Positions 1 through 8,473 of a stretch of 64,000 nucleotides of DNA are shown here, one piece after another. A program made the position numbers and the translations under genes. The notes below the pieces were generated by a model. The model ran no database searches and was not told the DNA's origin. It saw nothing but the letters and a program-made list of their open reading frames with translations. The stretch lies in NCBI GenBank assembly GCA_947495555.1, contig CANLZI010000001.1:410861-474860 (forward strand), given 5' to 3'. The number at the start of each line of letters is the position of its first letter. Position 1 is the stretch's first letter. The DNA comes from an uncultured Erythrobacter sp. (GTDB lineage: Bacteria > Pseudomonadota > Alphaproteobacteria > Sphingomonadales > Sphingomonadaceae).

Positions 1-216
1 TGGAATGCTCTGCCCGCCAGCACCGCGATGGGCGCATTGCTGTCGCACATCACCGGTGATGCTCAGGCAGACACTTTTCAGCCAATGAATGTCAATTTTG
101 GATTGTTCCCACCACTGCACGAAGTGAAGAAGAAGGAACGCAAGCAAGCCTATACCGACCGGGGCAAAGCGGACATGGCCAACTGGATCGCGGCAAGCGA
201 AACCGTTTCCGCCTAA
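1..216 (+). CDS. trmFO: TrmFO C-terminal end (folate/FAD-dependent tRNA m5U54 methyltransferase), 5' truncated by window edge
   Basis: The reading frame is open from base 1 and ends in TAA at 214-216, giving the last 71 residues of a protein that begins before the window. The tail contains G-A-L-L-x-H-I-T-G followed by [13 protein letters not shown], the characteristic C-terminus of TrmFO (formerly Gid). TrmFO uses methylenetetrahydrofolate and FADH2 to make 5-methyluridine at position 54 in the tRNA T-loop. The next gene converges on it and its stop codon begins at the following base. The family call is confident; N-terminal FAD motifs cannot be checked here. Confidence 0.9.
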   Translation, partial: WNALPASTAMGALLSHITGDAQADTFQPMNVNFGLFPPLHEVKKKERKQAYTDRGKADMANWIAASETVSA

Positions 217-690
217 TCAGCAGCGACAATTGCTCCGTCGGCTTGTGCTCGACGAACTGGGCCGGAATGTTGTTCGAAACTCTGCTTGCGTAAGCTCACG
301 ATCGCCATCCGCATCGGCTCCATCAAACCGGTTGGCCGTGGTGACAGCCCATTCCTCGAAGGTCAGCAAATTGTTGCCATCCACGTCCAGCTTGCGAAAT
401 GCATCGCTTCTGGTGGAGAGCATTTCGTTGCGTGTAATGCGCAAATCGCGGTTCCGGTCATAGCGGAAGAACCGACGTTGCTCTCTTGTCAGCTCGCTGG
501 CCTCGGGCGGTGTCGGACCCTCCATATCTCCAGGGTCGGTCAGAGGCAGATCGGTCGGCTCTGGTGTTGGTTCGGCAGCCTCGGGCGGAGGAGGCGCATT
601 TTCTTCAACCTGCGCCCTGCCCTGCCACCAGAACAAGCCAATGGTCGAAAGCACCAATCCCAAGACTAAACCCAACACGACCCGACCCAT
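217..690 (-). CDS. Membrane-anchored EF-hand protein
   Basis: 157 residues. Residues 4-22 form one hydrophobic segment (signal anchor or uncleaved signal peptide), followed by a Pro/Glu-rich linker at about 30-68. Three EF-hand-like calcium loops follow: D-R-N-R-D-L-R-I-T, D-V-D-G-N-N-L-L-T-F-E-E and D-A-D-G-D-R-E-L-T-Q-A-E. The tail is Ser/Arg-rich and ends in a Cys-x-Cys. GAGGAGA six bases upstream of ATG 690 is a good ribosome-binding site. It probably binds calcium on the periplasmic side of the inner membrane. No specific function is recognised. It converges with trmFO. Confidence 0.75.
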   Translation of the reverse strand: MGRVVLGLVLGLVLSTIGLFWWQGRAQVEENAPPPPEAAEPTPEPTDLPLTDPGDMEGPTPPEASELTREQRRFFRYDRNRDLRITRNEMLSTRSDAFRKLDVDGNNLLTFEEWAVTTANRFDGADADGDRELTQAEFRTTFRPSSSSTSRRSNCRC

Positions 691-730
691 CAGGATTCTC
701 CTCGAAAACTCGTTGCTTCGCTAGTCTGTT

Positions 731-1390
731 TCATGATCCGATTAGTCCAGCCTTCATGGCGGTCAATGCCGCCCCGCGCCCTTCCATCAAAGGTCGGCCG
801 CCTCGTTTGATCGCTCGCTTACCCAAGGCTGACAACACAACAATGCCTCGCGCCTTTTTCGGAAGCCGCGCCACCTCACCTGCATGCGATCGCGCCAGTT
901 CAACCAAGAAACTGCGTTCTTCTTCCATCGAAACTTTCGCGGCTAGATCAGCCAAGGCCCACTGTCGGCAGGCACTGCGCACATGCTGCTCCTGCGGGTC
1001 GCCCTCAAGCTCCAGCGCGGATAAGATAGCACTGCCCCTGCCATCAACAAACGTCATCGCATGTTCTGCACCCAAAGGTGGTTCTTGCAGCAAGTGCTCC
1101 CAGCCATCGACCAAGGCGATCAAACCAGCTTCCTTGCCGCAGCAGTGCGCTCCCGCGGCATCCAGCACTGCATCCCCGTCAGGCCGCTCAGACTTTGGCG
1201 TGCCCAGAATGTCGCGCCACCAGCTCATACGCATTTGCCCCAGGATTGGCTCGGTTGTCGCGGCGACAATGCGCGCCAATCGCTGGTCCAAACTGAACAC
1301 CACTGACAATGCATCACGGTTTTGAGCAGGCGTATACGCCAAGGCCAAGCGTAGCTCTTCAGGCAGGTTTTCTATCTCTTCCAAAGCCAT
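731..1390 (-). CDS. Short squalene/phytoene synthase-like protein (NDUFAF6-like)
   Basis: 219 residues. The N-terminal stretch (A-x-x-R-D-A-L at about 22-28, then R-M-S-W-W-R-D-I-L at about 53-61) matches the opening helices of the squalene/phytoene synthase superfamily. The Asp-rich DxxxD motifs that bind prenyl diphosphate in true synthases are not visible, and the protein is shorter than the usual 270-300 residues. It is therefore more likely a non-catalytic member, as with the mitochondrial complex I assembly factor NDUFAF6, than a carotenoid enzyme. That role is inferred from family knowledge only. It lies 40 bp upstream of the EF-hand gene on the same strand. Confidence 0.6.
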   Translation of the reverse strand: MALEEIENLPEELRLALAYTPAQNRDALSVVFSLDQRLARIVAATTEPILGQMRMSWWRDILGTPKSERPDGDAVLDAAGAHCCGKEAGLIALVDGWEHLLQEPPLGAEHAMTFVDGRGSAILSALELEGDPQEQHVRSACRQWALADLAAKVSMEEERSFLVELARSHAGEVARLPKKARGIVVLSALGKRAIKRGGRPLMEGRGAALTAMKAGLIGS

Positions 1391-1569
1391 AATCCCGATA
1401 GGCTTGGTTGGTGCGACAAAGTCAACACCGCGTCTGATTAACCTCGGAAAACAGGGTTAAAATGCAGTTATCCTTAGCCGTGTGTTAACCATCCCATTTG
1501 ACATATTGGACACTCTACATGGGCTAAGCAAGTGCGATGGAATTACCTATCAAACAGGGTACAAAGCCG
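1391..1569. promoter_or_regulatory. Divergent intergenic region with candidate -35 for the tad-like genes
   Basis: This AT-richer gap separates the leftward phytoene-synthase-like gene from the rightward tad-like genes. It contains TTGACA at 1498-1503, a consensus -35 hexamer pointing right, and two GTTAA(C) half-sites near 1456 and 1484 resembling CtrA half-sites. No full TTAA-N7-TTAA site is present and no good -10 is seen. The ribosome-binding site of the first pilus gene is probably AGGG at 1556-1559. Confidence 0.35.
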
Positions 1570-3168
1570 ATGAACGCGTTGAAGAAGTTCTGCAAAAGCA
1601 TCCGTCGTAACACCAGCGGTAACGCTGCATTGTTGGTCGGTCTGGGCATGCCAGTCCTCGTCGGAGGCACCGGATATGCCGTCGATACGGCACAGTGGTA
1701 TCTCTACAAGCGAGAGCTGCAATATGCGGTCGATCAGGCTGCGCTGGCGGGCGCGTGGGCACGCGGTAACGGTGACACCGGAACCGGATACCAGCTCCGC
1801 GCCGCTCAAGAATTTGACGACAACATTTCGGTCACCGCGGATTACACCCCTGTCGATGTCGCGAGTTTGGCCGATTGGGACGGTGGCACACAAAACAGTG
1901 TAGTTGTAACGGCAACAATTACGGTGGATCTACCGTTCAGCCAGCTTGTCCTTGAGCGGCCAACAACCGTTTCTGTGCGTTCTCAAGCCATTTACGAAAC
2001 CGTACCGGCCTACAATCCTTGCATTTTGGCGGTCAAACCGTCCGGCGACAAAGCAGTCTGGTTCAATGGTGGCCCGAATGTGAACGCTGCTTGCGGACTT
2101 GGCGCTGTGTCAGACAGTGATGATGCGGTTACGATTACCGGCAGCTCGGGCACATATGATGTCGGCTTCGTTGTAACCGCAGGAACGGTGCTGGACCGAC
2201 ACGATGGTTTTGCCAACTCAGATGTTGTTGAAAACGCGGAAGGTGTATTTGATCCATTCGAAGATTTGGTGCCGCCAAACAATCCAAATACCCAGACGTT
2301 GTCATGTGGAGCGACAAGCGATCCATGGACCGCAGACGAAACGGAAACAGTCTCGGTAACATACAGCTATTATCAAGGGCGCAATGCTAGCCAGGCAGAG
2401 CGAGATGGTACGATAACTTATTCGGGTACTGGTACTTCCACACCCCCGAATGATCCACCTACGACTAATGTGGGACTCACGTATTCATCGGAACCCGTCG
2501 CAAACACACAATCGGTTACGGGTGGACTTTATCAGATCGCAGGCAGCGGTCGCGATAGTATTTGGGAACAAGCAACCACCACAACATCGTATACCTACTC
2601 GAATGTCGTCTACAGCCCTCCTACAGGTACGCAGCAGCCGGGCACTTATGCAGACTTTGATCTGGCCTGCGATACCACCCTGGCGGGCGGTATCTATGTG
2701 ATTGATGGTGGTTCGCTTAAGGTCAACGCGTCTTACTCTCTCACCGGAAACGGAGTGATGTTTGTCCTCAAAAATGGCGCAGATATCCAGATCAATGGTG
2801 GCGCAGCGATCAATCTGTCAGCGATGACCAAGAATGAGCTGCTCGCCGCATATTCTGTACCAGCGATCTCGTCTGATGCTGCCGAAGAACTGGCCGGCAT
2901 GTTGATCTTTGAAGATCCAGACTCAGCAGGGTCAGACACGGCGAGAATCAACGGAAACGCATCCACATCGCTAAACGGCACCATTTACATGCCCAACAGC
3001 GCTGTTGAACTGCTTGGCAGCATGTCAGGCACCAGCGCTTGCCTAATGATCGCCGCTGGCGAAATTCAAATTGGCGGTACAGCCGATCTGTCGACCTTCT
3101 GCCCACCAGGCGAGGAAATTGACACCTTCTCTGTCAACGGCGGAACCCGCGTGAGGTTGGTTGCATGA
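1570..3168 (+). CDS. TadG-like Flp pilus-associated surface protein
   Basis: 532 residues from ATG 1570; an in-frame ATG at 1537 would add 11 residues but lacks a ribosome-binding site, whereas AGGG lies 10 bases before 1570. The N-terminus is basic (K-K-F-C-K-S-I-R-R), then N-T-S-G-N-A-A and a single hydrophobic helix at about 20-40, the start typical of TadG. The sequence D-x-A-x-x-A-A-L-A-G-A follows. The rest is Thr/Ser/Gly-rich and beta-like. A C-terminal part with G-G-I-Y-V-I-D-G-G and N-G-x-x-x-x-N-G-T-I-Y-M-P repeats suggests a beta-helix-like exported domain. It is coupled to two TadE-like genes. An adhesive or pilus-associated role is inferred; no Tad ATPase or secretin gene is in the window. 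Confidence 0.7.
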   Translation: MNALKKFCKSIRRNTSGNAALLVGLGMPVLVGGTGYAVDTAQWYLYKRELQYAVDQAALAGAWARGNGDTGTGYQLRAAQEFDDNISVTADYTPVDVASLADWDGGTQNSVVVTATITVDLPFSQLVLERPTTVSVRSQAIYETVPAYNPCILAVKPSGDKAVWFNGGPNVNAACGLGAVSDSDDAVTITGSSGTYDVGFVVTAGTVLDRHDGFANSDVVENAEGVFDPFEDLVPPNNPNTQTLSCGATSDPWTADETETVSVTYSYYQGRNASQAERDGTITYSGTGTSTPPNDPPTTNVGLTYSSEPVANTQSVTGGLYQIAGSGRDSIWEQATTTTSYTYSNVVYSPPTGTQQPGTYADFDLACDTTLAGGIYVIDGGSLKVNASYSLTGNGVMFVLKNGADIQINGGAAINLSAMTKNELLAAYSVPAISSDAAEELAGMLIFEDPDSAGSDTARINGNASTSLNGTIYMPNSAVELLGSMSGTSACLMIAAGEIQIGGTADLSTFCPPGEEIDTFSVNGGTRVRLVA

Positions 3169-3626
3169 GCACTCTATTTGCCAAATTGCGCAAGCTTGGT
3201 CGTGACGACAAAGGCGCCGTTGTGATTGAAACAGCCTTTGTTGTTCCAGTCCTGGCAGTCATGGCTATGGGCGGTTTCGAGGTGAGCATGATTGTCTCGC
3301 GTCACAATGAAATGCAGGCTGCTGCTGCGGAGGCTGTTGCAGTCACCCTGGCCCGCGTGCCTGATGAAGCCAGCGAGCGCAATGCGCTGGAGGCGATCAT
3401 TGAAACTTCAACCGGTCTGGCAGCAGACAAGGTCACATTGACCCAGCGTTTTCGCTGCGATTCTGACGCCGATCTGATTGCCGATTCGGCCACTTGTGCC
3501 ACCTCGGCCGTGATCTCCGAATATGTCGAGATCAACATGCGGGATACCTACACCCCCGTCTGGTCAAGCTTTGGCGTCGGTGGACCGGTCAATTACAACA
3601 TCACCAGAAGGGTTCAGATCGCATGA
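3165..3626 (+). CDS. TadE-like pseudopilin
   Basis: 153 residues. The short basic leader ends R-D-D-K-G, followed by A-V-V-I-E-T-A-F and a hydrophobic helix at about 20-45. Gly at -1 and Glu at +5 of the presumed cleavage point is the TadE/TadF prepilin-peptidase pattern. Two Cys near 95-110 may form a disulphide in the exported domain. The start overlaps the preceding stop as ATGA, so translation is coupled. TadE pseudopilins are needed for Flp pilus biogenesis in Caulobacter and Aggregatibacter; the same role here is inferred. Confidence 0.75.
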   Translation: MSTLFAKLRKLGRDDKGAVVIETAFVVPVLAVMAMGGFEVSMIVSRHNEMQAAAAEAVAVTLARVPDEASERNALEAIIETSTGLAADKVTLTQRFRCDSDADLIADSATCATSAVISEYVEINMRDTYTPVWSSFGVGGPVNYNITRRVQIA

Positions 3627-4057
3627 TCAAACGACTTTTCATCTCACTGCGCGACGATACGTCGGGTACGACAATCATCGAGTTCGCTGTTCTGGCACCA
3701 GCCATCATCGGTATGATGCTGGGCGTGTTGCAAGTTGGCCTAAGCATGCAGGCGCAAAACGCACTGCGCGGCATTGCCTCTGACACGGCGCGCTATGCGG
3801 TGGTCGAATATATGAAGAAGAACGAGGTCACCAACACCGTGATTAAGAACCAGGCAGAGACGATTGGCGAAGGTGCGCCCTATCTGCTGCAGGATTCTTT
3901 CACCGCAACCGTGGTTGATGCTGGTACGCAGCGGGTTGATGGTGCGTTCGAGAAAACGCTCACCCTCACCTACACGCCGCCAAACGTTTTGCCCCTGTTC
4001 GAATTTGCATCACAAGAGCTGAGGTTTGAACGGCCGATCTTCCTGATCGACGAGTGA
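3623..4057 (+). CDS. TadE/TadF-like pseudopilin
   Basis: 144 residues from ATG 3623, which overlaps the previous stop as ATGA and has AGAAGGG about 11 bases upstream; longer in-frame starts lie inside the previous gene. The leader M-I-K-R-L-F-I-S-L-R-D-D-T-S-G is followed by T-T-I-I-E-F-A-V and a hydrophobic helix, so again Gly -1 and Glu +5. The remainder (about 100 residues) is a small exported domain without Cys. It is third and last in the tad-like set. It ends 17 bp before the convergent pdhB stop, with no obvious terminator hairpin between. Confidence 0.75.
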   Translation: MIKRLFISLRDDTSGTTIIEFAVLAPAIIGMMLGVLQVGLSMQAQNALRGIASDTARYAVVEYMKKNEVTNTVIKNQAETIGEGAPYLLQDSFTATVVDAGTQRVDGAFEKTLTLTYTPPNVLPLFEFASQELRFERPIFLIDE

Positions 4058-4074
4058 GCCTTAGCGCCCAAGCA

Positions 4075-5475
4075 TCAATCCTTGTAGCAGACCTTTTTGA
4101 CCGCCTCGACAATTCGGGGCGTGTCAATCAGCGCGAGCTTCTCTAGATTGGCGGCATAGGGCAATGGTACATCTTCGTTGCACACGCGCAAAACAGGTGC
4201 GTCCAAATGGTCAAAGCCTTGCTCCATACATACGGCGATCACTTCCGATGCGATTGAGCAAACCGGCCAGCCTTCTTCTGCAATGACCAGTCGATTGGTC
4301 TTTGCCAGGCTGTCCAGAATGGTCTGCGTGTCCAGTGGTCGCAAAGTTCGCAGATCGATAACTTCTGCATCGATGCCCTGCCCTGCCAATTCGTCCGCTG
4401 CTTCCAGCGACAGACCGACCCCGATTGAATAGCTCACAATCGTAACGTCAGATCCTTCGCGCATGATCCGCGCCTTGCCGATTGGCAAAACGTGATCATC
4501 CAAGTCAGGCACATCAAAGCTGCGTCCGTAAACCAGCTCGTTTTCGAGGAACACCACAGGATCTTCTGACCGGATGGCGGCCTTCATCAATCCCTTGGCA
4601 TCAGCAGCGTCATAGGGCGCAATCACAACCAATCCCGGGACGCTGGCGTACCATGGACCATAATTCTGGCTGTGCTGAGCACCGACGCGGCTCGCCGCAC
4701 CATTGGGGCCGCGAAACACGACGGGACAGCGCATCTGGCCGCCCGACATATAATTGGTCTTGGCCGCTGAATTGATGATGTGGTCAATCGCCTGCATGGC
4801 AAAGTTGAACGTCATGAACTCAACGATAGGGCGCAATCCGCCCATCGCGGCACCAGTACCAATACCCGCAAAACCGTATTCGGTAATCGGCGTATCGATC
4901 ACACGTTTGGGGCCGAACTCGTCGAGGAGCCCTTGGGTCACTTTATACGCGCCCTGATATTCGGCGACTTCCTCACCCATAACAAACACGCGGTCATCGC
5001 GGCGCATTTCTTCGGCCATGCCGTCGCGCAATGCTTCGCGAACGCTGGTGCTGGTGAAGGAGGTTCCTTCAGGGATGGTAGGATCGGATTTCGGTTGGGA
5101 TTGGGGCTTTTCTGGAGCGCTGATCCCGCCTGGTTCATCACGGCCAACATCCTTGCCCTCTCCCGGCGCCGGATCACTGGTCGAATTTGCTTGTGCCGCA
5201 GCCGCCGGGGTCGGCACGTCATCGGCCTCTTCACCCTCGCCCACCAGCATGGCGATTACCGTGCCAACCGCGACATTTTCGGTGCCTTCTTCGACCAGAA
5301 TTTTGCCCAAGGTACCTTCATCGATGGCTTCAAATTCCATCGTGGCCTTGTCCGTTTCGATCTCGGCAATGATGTCGCCCGGCTGCACCAAATCGCCTTC
5401 TTGCTTGAGCCATTTGGCCAGTGTGCCTTCTTCCATAGTTGGAGAAAGCGCGGGCATCTTCAGTTCGACAGCCAT
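4075..5475 (-). CDS. pdhB: Pyruvate dehydrogenase E1 component subunit beta with N-terminal lipoyl domain
   Basis: 466 residues. Residues 1-78 form a biotinyl/lipoyl domain with the lipoyl-lysine motif E-T-D-K-A (Lys43). A Pro/Ala/Gly/Asp-rich flexible linker spans about 80-140, then the transketolase-like E1 beta domain ([29 protein letters not shown]) and C-terminal transketolase domain. E1 beta alone is about 325 residues; the fused lipoyl domain is typical of many alphaproteobacteria. With PdhA it decarboxylates pyruvate and reductively acetylates lipoyl groups for acetyl-CoA formation. Its ATG overlaps the pdhA stop by one base (TGATG). The E2 and E3 genes are not in this window. Confidence 0.96.
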   Translation of the reverse strand: MAVELKMPALSPTMEEGTLAKWLKQEGDLVQPGDIIAEIETDKATMEFEAIDEGTLGKILVEEGTENVAVGTVIAMLVGEGEEADDVPTPAAAAQANSTSDPAPGEGKDVGRDEPGGISAPEKPQSQPKSDPTIPEGTSFTSTSVREALRDGMAEEMRRDDRVFVMGEEVAEYQGAYKVTQGLLDEFGPKRVIDTPITEYGFAGIGTGAAMGGLRPIVEFMTFNFAMQAIDHIINSAAKTNYMSGGQMRCPVVFRGPNGAASRVGAQHSQNYGPWYASVPGLVVIAPYDAADAKGLMKAAIRSEDPVVFLENELVYGRSFDVPDLDDHVLPIGKARIMREGSDVTIVSYSIGVGLSLEAADELAGQGIDAEVIDLRTLRPLDTQTILDSLAKTNRLVIAEEGWPVCSIASEVIAVCMEQGFDHLDAPVLRVCNEDVPLPYAANLEKLALIDTPRIVEAVKKVCYKD

Positions 5476-6566
5476 CAGTAATTCTCCACCAGAACATCGG
5501 TGTAGAGCTCTTGAGGCTCCGGTTCAGGTGAGCTTTCGGAAAAGTCAGCAGCTTCGGCCACGCGGGCACGAATGGCCTTATCGATAGCCTTCAAATCTGC
5601 CTCGCTCTTGCCGCCGTCTATCAGTGTCTTCTTCAACCCTTCAATCGGATCGTGGTGATCACGCTTTTCCTGCACTTCTTCACGGCTCCGATATTTCGCA
5701 GGGTCAGACATCGAATGCCCGCGATAGCGATAGGTATTGCATTCGATCAGCACGGGTCCGCCGTTTTCGCGCACATGCTTGAAGGCAATTTCAGCTGCAT
5801 TGCGCACTTCCAAAACATCCATCCCGTTCACGTCCATACCCGGAATCCGGAATGCCGTGCCGCGCCGGTGGAACTCAGTTTCTGCCGAGCTGCGCTTAAC
5901 CGCGGTACCCATGGCATAACCGTTATTCTCAATCACAAACACGATAGGCAATTGCCAAAGGCTGGCCATGTTAAAGGTTTCATAGACTTGGCCCTGGTTG
6001 GCCGCGCCGTCACCAAAATAGGCCAGACACAGCCCGCCATCATCCTTATATTTGTGAGCCAGCGCCAATCCGCCGCCCAGCGAAACCTGCGCACCCACAA
6101 TGCCGTGGCCGCCGTAAAACTTATGCTCGGTCGAGAACATGTGCATCGACCCGCCCTTGCCCTTTGAAATGCCAGCCTGACGGCCCGTAAGCTCTGCCAT
6201 GATGACATTGGGATCGATCCCATAGGCCAACATGTGGCCGTGGTCACGATAGCCGGTGATCACGCTGTCCCGATCATTGTCGAGCGCGCTTTGCAATCCA
6301 ATCGCGACTGCTTCCTGCCCGATATAAAGATGGCAAAAGCCGCCAATCAAACCCAACCCATACAGCTGGCCAGCCTTTTCCTCGAACCGGCGGATCAGCA
6401 GCATCTGCTCGTAAAACTGCATCATCTCTTCTTCGCTCGCATCGTAACGCGGGCTTTTCTCATGCGCGTCTTGCAGCGAATGCAGGACAAATTCCGCGTC
6501 GCTCTGCGCAGATTTTGCCGATGATGCTTTTTTTGATTTCGCAGGCTTTTTGGGCGATTGGGCCAA
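5475..6566 (-). CDS. pdhA: Pyruvate dehydrogenase E1 component subunit alpha
   Basis: 363 residues. After a Lys/Ser/Ala-rich N-terminal tail (1-25), the E1 alpha domain shows the thiamine diphosphate/Mg motif from G-D-G (185-187) to E-N-N-G-Y (213-217), and the phosphorylation-loop-like [10 protein letters not shown]. It binds ThDP and decarboxylates pyruvate together with PdhB. The start is TTG, supported by GAGGAA seven bases upstream. ftsB lies upstream on the same strand after 177 bp, an order conserved in alphaproteobacteria. Confidence 0.96.
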   Translation of the reverse strand: MAQSPKKPAKSKKASSAKSAQSDAEFVLHSLQDAHEKSPRYDASEEEMMQFYEQMLLIRRFEEKAGQLYGLGLIGGFCHLYIGQEAVAIGLQSALDNDRDSVITGYRDHGHMLAYGIDPNVIMAELTGRQAGISKGKGGSMHMFSTEHKFYGGHGIVGAQVSLGGGLALAHKYKDDGGLCLAYFGDGAANQGQVYETFNMASLWQLPIVFVIENNGYAMGTAVKRSSAETEFHRRGTAFRIPGMDVNGMDVLEVRNAAEIAFKHVRENGGPVLIECNTYRYRGHSMSDPAKYRSREEVQEKRDHHDPIEGLKKTLIDGGKSEADLKAIDKAIRARVAEAADFSESSPEPEPQELYTDVLVENY

Positions 6567-6743
6567 AGCTAAATTCCTCAGATTGCGGCTCCTGCACTAA
6601 CAAGTGCAGACACCATGCCTATAGGCTCAAGCGCATGGGTTACGCAACGTCAGCAAGAGCCTTGCATACGAAATTATTGAGATTGAAAAGAGTTTCCGAA
6701 AGGGATTGAAAACACTCAGACGTGGGCCGATTGGTCCCGCGTA
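6567..6743. other. ftsB-pdhA intergenic region
   Basis: This 177-base gap on the minus-strand path presumably carries the pdhA promoter. The only clear element is the pdhA ribosome-binding site GAGGAA immediately before the TTG start. No strong terminator for ftsB and no consensus promoter was recognised by eye. Confidence 0.3.
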
Positions 6744-7067
6744 TCAATTTTCGGATTCGGGCAAAACCAGAACAACTTCATCTGGATGGACGACGTTCAA
6801 ATTGCGGCGCAATTCCTCGCCAACCATATCGGGATCAGCATTGTTGGGATCCAGCAGCATGACGCGGTTCTTCAAATCGTCGCGCTGTTTTACCAGGACT
6901 GCAATCTGAGCCTCGCGCTGTTCAAGCGCAGTTGCCTTCTCGCTCCACACCAGCAAACCGGTGGGTCCAGCAATGGCAAGTACAGTTAGAGCGAGCAGCC
7001 CCAACAACGCAGCGCCCTGCTTAACCTGCTCTGTTGGCAGTCTTTGGATGAGTCCCTTCCGCTCCAC
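6744..7067 (-). CDS. ftsB: Septum formation initiator FtsB/DivIC family protein
   Basis: 107 residues from a GTG start; a stop codon lies a few codons upstream in frame, so a much longer form is excluded. A short cytoplasmic N-terminus is followed by one transmembrane helix (about 18-40), a coiled coil (about 45-75; L-E-Q-R-E-A-Q-I-A-V-L-V-K-Q-R-D-D-L-K-N) and a D-P-N-N-A-D-P-D-M-V-G-E-E-L-R-R motif like the E-E-x-A-R region of FtsB/DivIC. In the divisome FtsB bridges FtsL and FtsQ. Position upstream of pdhA supports the assignment. Confidence 0.85.
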   Translation of the reverse strand: MERKGLIQRLPTEQVKQGAALLGLLALTVLAIAGPTGLLVWSEKATALEQREAQIAVLVKQRDDLKNRVMLLDPNNADPDMVGEELRRNLNVVHPDEVVLVLPESEN

Positions 7068-7119
7068 AAACCCACAGAATCATAGTTAGTGGTGCGTTTC
7101 AAGAACTTTGTGTCAAAAC

Positions 7120-8310
7120 TCAGTAAGATCGCGGCAGACCGAGTATATGTTCCGACAAATATGACAGGATCAAATTGGTCGAGATCGGAGCGACCGTATA
7201 CAACCGTGCCTCGCGGAATTTGCGTTCGACATCATATTCTTCGGCAAAGCCAAACCCGCCAAAGGTCTGCACACACATATCTGCCGCAGCCCAGCTTGCC
7301 TCCGATGCCAACAATTTCGCCATATTGGCTTCCTCACCGGCATTCCCGCCCTGATCGTAAACCTCAGCCGCATGATAAACCATCAGTTCGGCCGCACGCA
7401 TTTGCGCATACGATCTTGCGATGGGAAATTGGATACCCTGGTTCTGGCCAATTGGCCGGTTAAAGACCTGCCGTTCCTTGGCGTATCCGCTGGCCTTTTC
7501 GATGAACCATTTGGCATCCCCGATGCATTCTGCGGCAATCAACACGCGCTCTGCATTCATGCCTGACAGAATATAGCGAAAACCCTTGCCCTCTTCCCCG
7601 ATCAAGGAACTCGCGGGAATGCGCATGTCATCAAAAAACACTTCGCACGAGGAATGGTTCATCATTGTCCGAATGGGCTTGATGGTCATGCCGCCGCGCG
7701 TGGAATTGGCGCCTGCGACTTCGCGCATATCGACCAGGAAGATCGAGAGGCCATCGGTCTTTTTCGCCACCTCCTCGCGCGGTGTGGTGCGCGCCAGCAG
7801 CAACATCAGATCGGAATGTTCCGCTCTGCTGGTCCAAATCTTCTGACCATTGACGACGTAATCATCTCCGTCCCGGACGGCGCGTGTCTTCAGTGACAGC
7901 GTATCGGTTCCGCTGGTGGGCTCGGACACACCAAACGCCTGCAGCCTCAGCTCGCCGCTCGCAATCTTGGGCAGATATTCCGCCTTTTGAGCATCGCTGC
8001 CATAGCGAAGCAGCGTGTTCATGATGTACATCTGCGCATGTGCCGCGCCGCCATTGCAGCCCGATGCTTGAATTTCTTCCATGATCGCGGCGGCTGCATC
8101 CAGCTTCAGGCCGCTACCGCCAAATTCTTCCGGGATAAGCGCGGCCAAGAAACCAGACTTTGTTAAAGCGTCGACAAATTCTGCCGGGTATCTCCGATCA
8201 CGATCCGCATCGCGCCAATATTCGCCGGGGAATTCATCGCACAATGATCGCACAGCGCGGCGGATTTCGGCAATTTCCTCGGATTCATGCATTCTGGTGT
8301 CAGCCTTCAT
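7120..8310 (-). CDS. Acyl-CoA dehydrogenase family protein
   Basis: 396 residues from ATG 8310; ATG 8292 is an equally possible start, and a further in-frame start at 8358 is less likely. N-terminal helical, middle beta and C-terminal helical domains are present. Family motifs include A-F-G-V-S-E-P-T-S-G-T-D-T (FAD/substrate region), G-Q-K-I-W-T-S, R-x-V-F-N-R-P-I-G-Q-N-Q and Q-T-F-G-G-F-G-F-A-E-E-Y. The usual catalytic Glu in Y-E-G-T near the C-terminus is absent (V-A-P-I-S-T there). The Glu of N-A-E-R-V-L, at the isovaleryl/long-chain dehydrogenase position, could be the base. It is an FAD-dependent alpha,beta-dehydrogenase; the substrate is unknown. It diverges from the MscS gene. Confidence 0.88.
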   Translation of the reverse strand: MKADTRMHESEEIAEIRRAVRSLCDEFPGEYWRDADRDRRYPAEFVDALTKSGFLAALIPEEFGGSGLKLDAAAAIMEEIQASGCNGGAAHAQMYIMNTLLRYGSDAQKAEYLPKIASGELRLQAFGVSEPTSGTDTLSLKTRAVRDGDDYVVNGQKIWTSRAEHSDLMLLLARTTPREEVAKKTDGLSIFLVDMREVAGANSTRGGMTIKPIRTMMNHSSCEVFFDDMRIPASSLIGEEGKGFRYILSGMNAERVLIAAECIGDAKWFIEKASGYAKERQVFNRPIGQNQGIQFPIARSYAQMRAAELMVYHAAEVYDQGGNAGEEANMAKLLASEASWAAADMCVQTFGGFGFAEEYDVERKFREARLYTVAPISTNLILSYLSEHILGLPRSY

Positions 8311-8473
8311 TAGTAAGTGCGAGCGGATAGCCCCTGCCCGCGTGCTTGCCCAACGCACACATATCTGTCTACCTGCTTAACTTGATAGAATGGACGTGCC
8401 TCGGGTCTGCTCGGCAAATCGGAACACTCGTGCAGTTCGGTCGTTGACTGGTGAAAGAGGGAACCAACCATCA

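Noticed and set aside
486..1325. 279-codon plus-strand frame across the EF-hand and phytoene-synthase-like genes
   Set aside because: It runs antisense over two leftward genes that have better starts and recognisable motifs; its product is low-complexity Ser/Ala/Pro.
1441..1500. Full CtrA binding site upstream of the tad-like genes
   Set aside because: GTTAA half-sites are present, but no pair has the required seven-base spacing.
5180..5475. pdhB as a dihydrolipoyl acetyltransferase (E2) because of its lipoyl domain
   Set aside because: The catalytic part is E1 beta (transketolase-type) with no E2 acyltransferase His motif; lipoyl fusion to E1 beta is known in alphaproteobacteria.
4780..5481. 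233-codon plus-strand frame opposite pdhB
   Set aside because: It is a shadow of a strongly conserved enzyme gene; no independent support.
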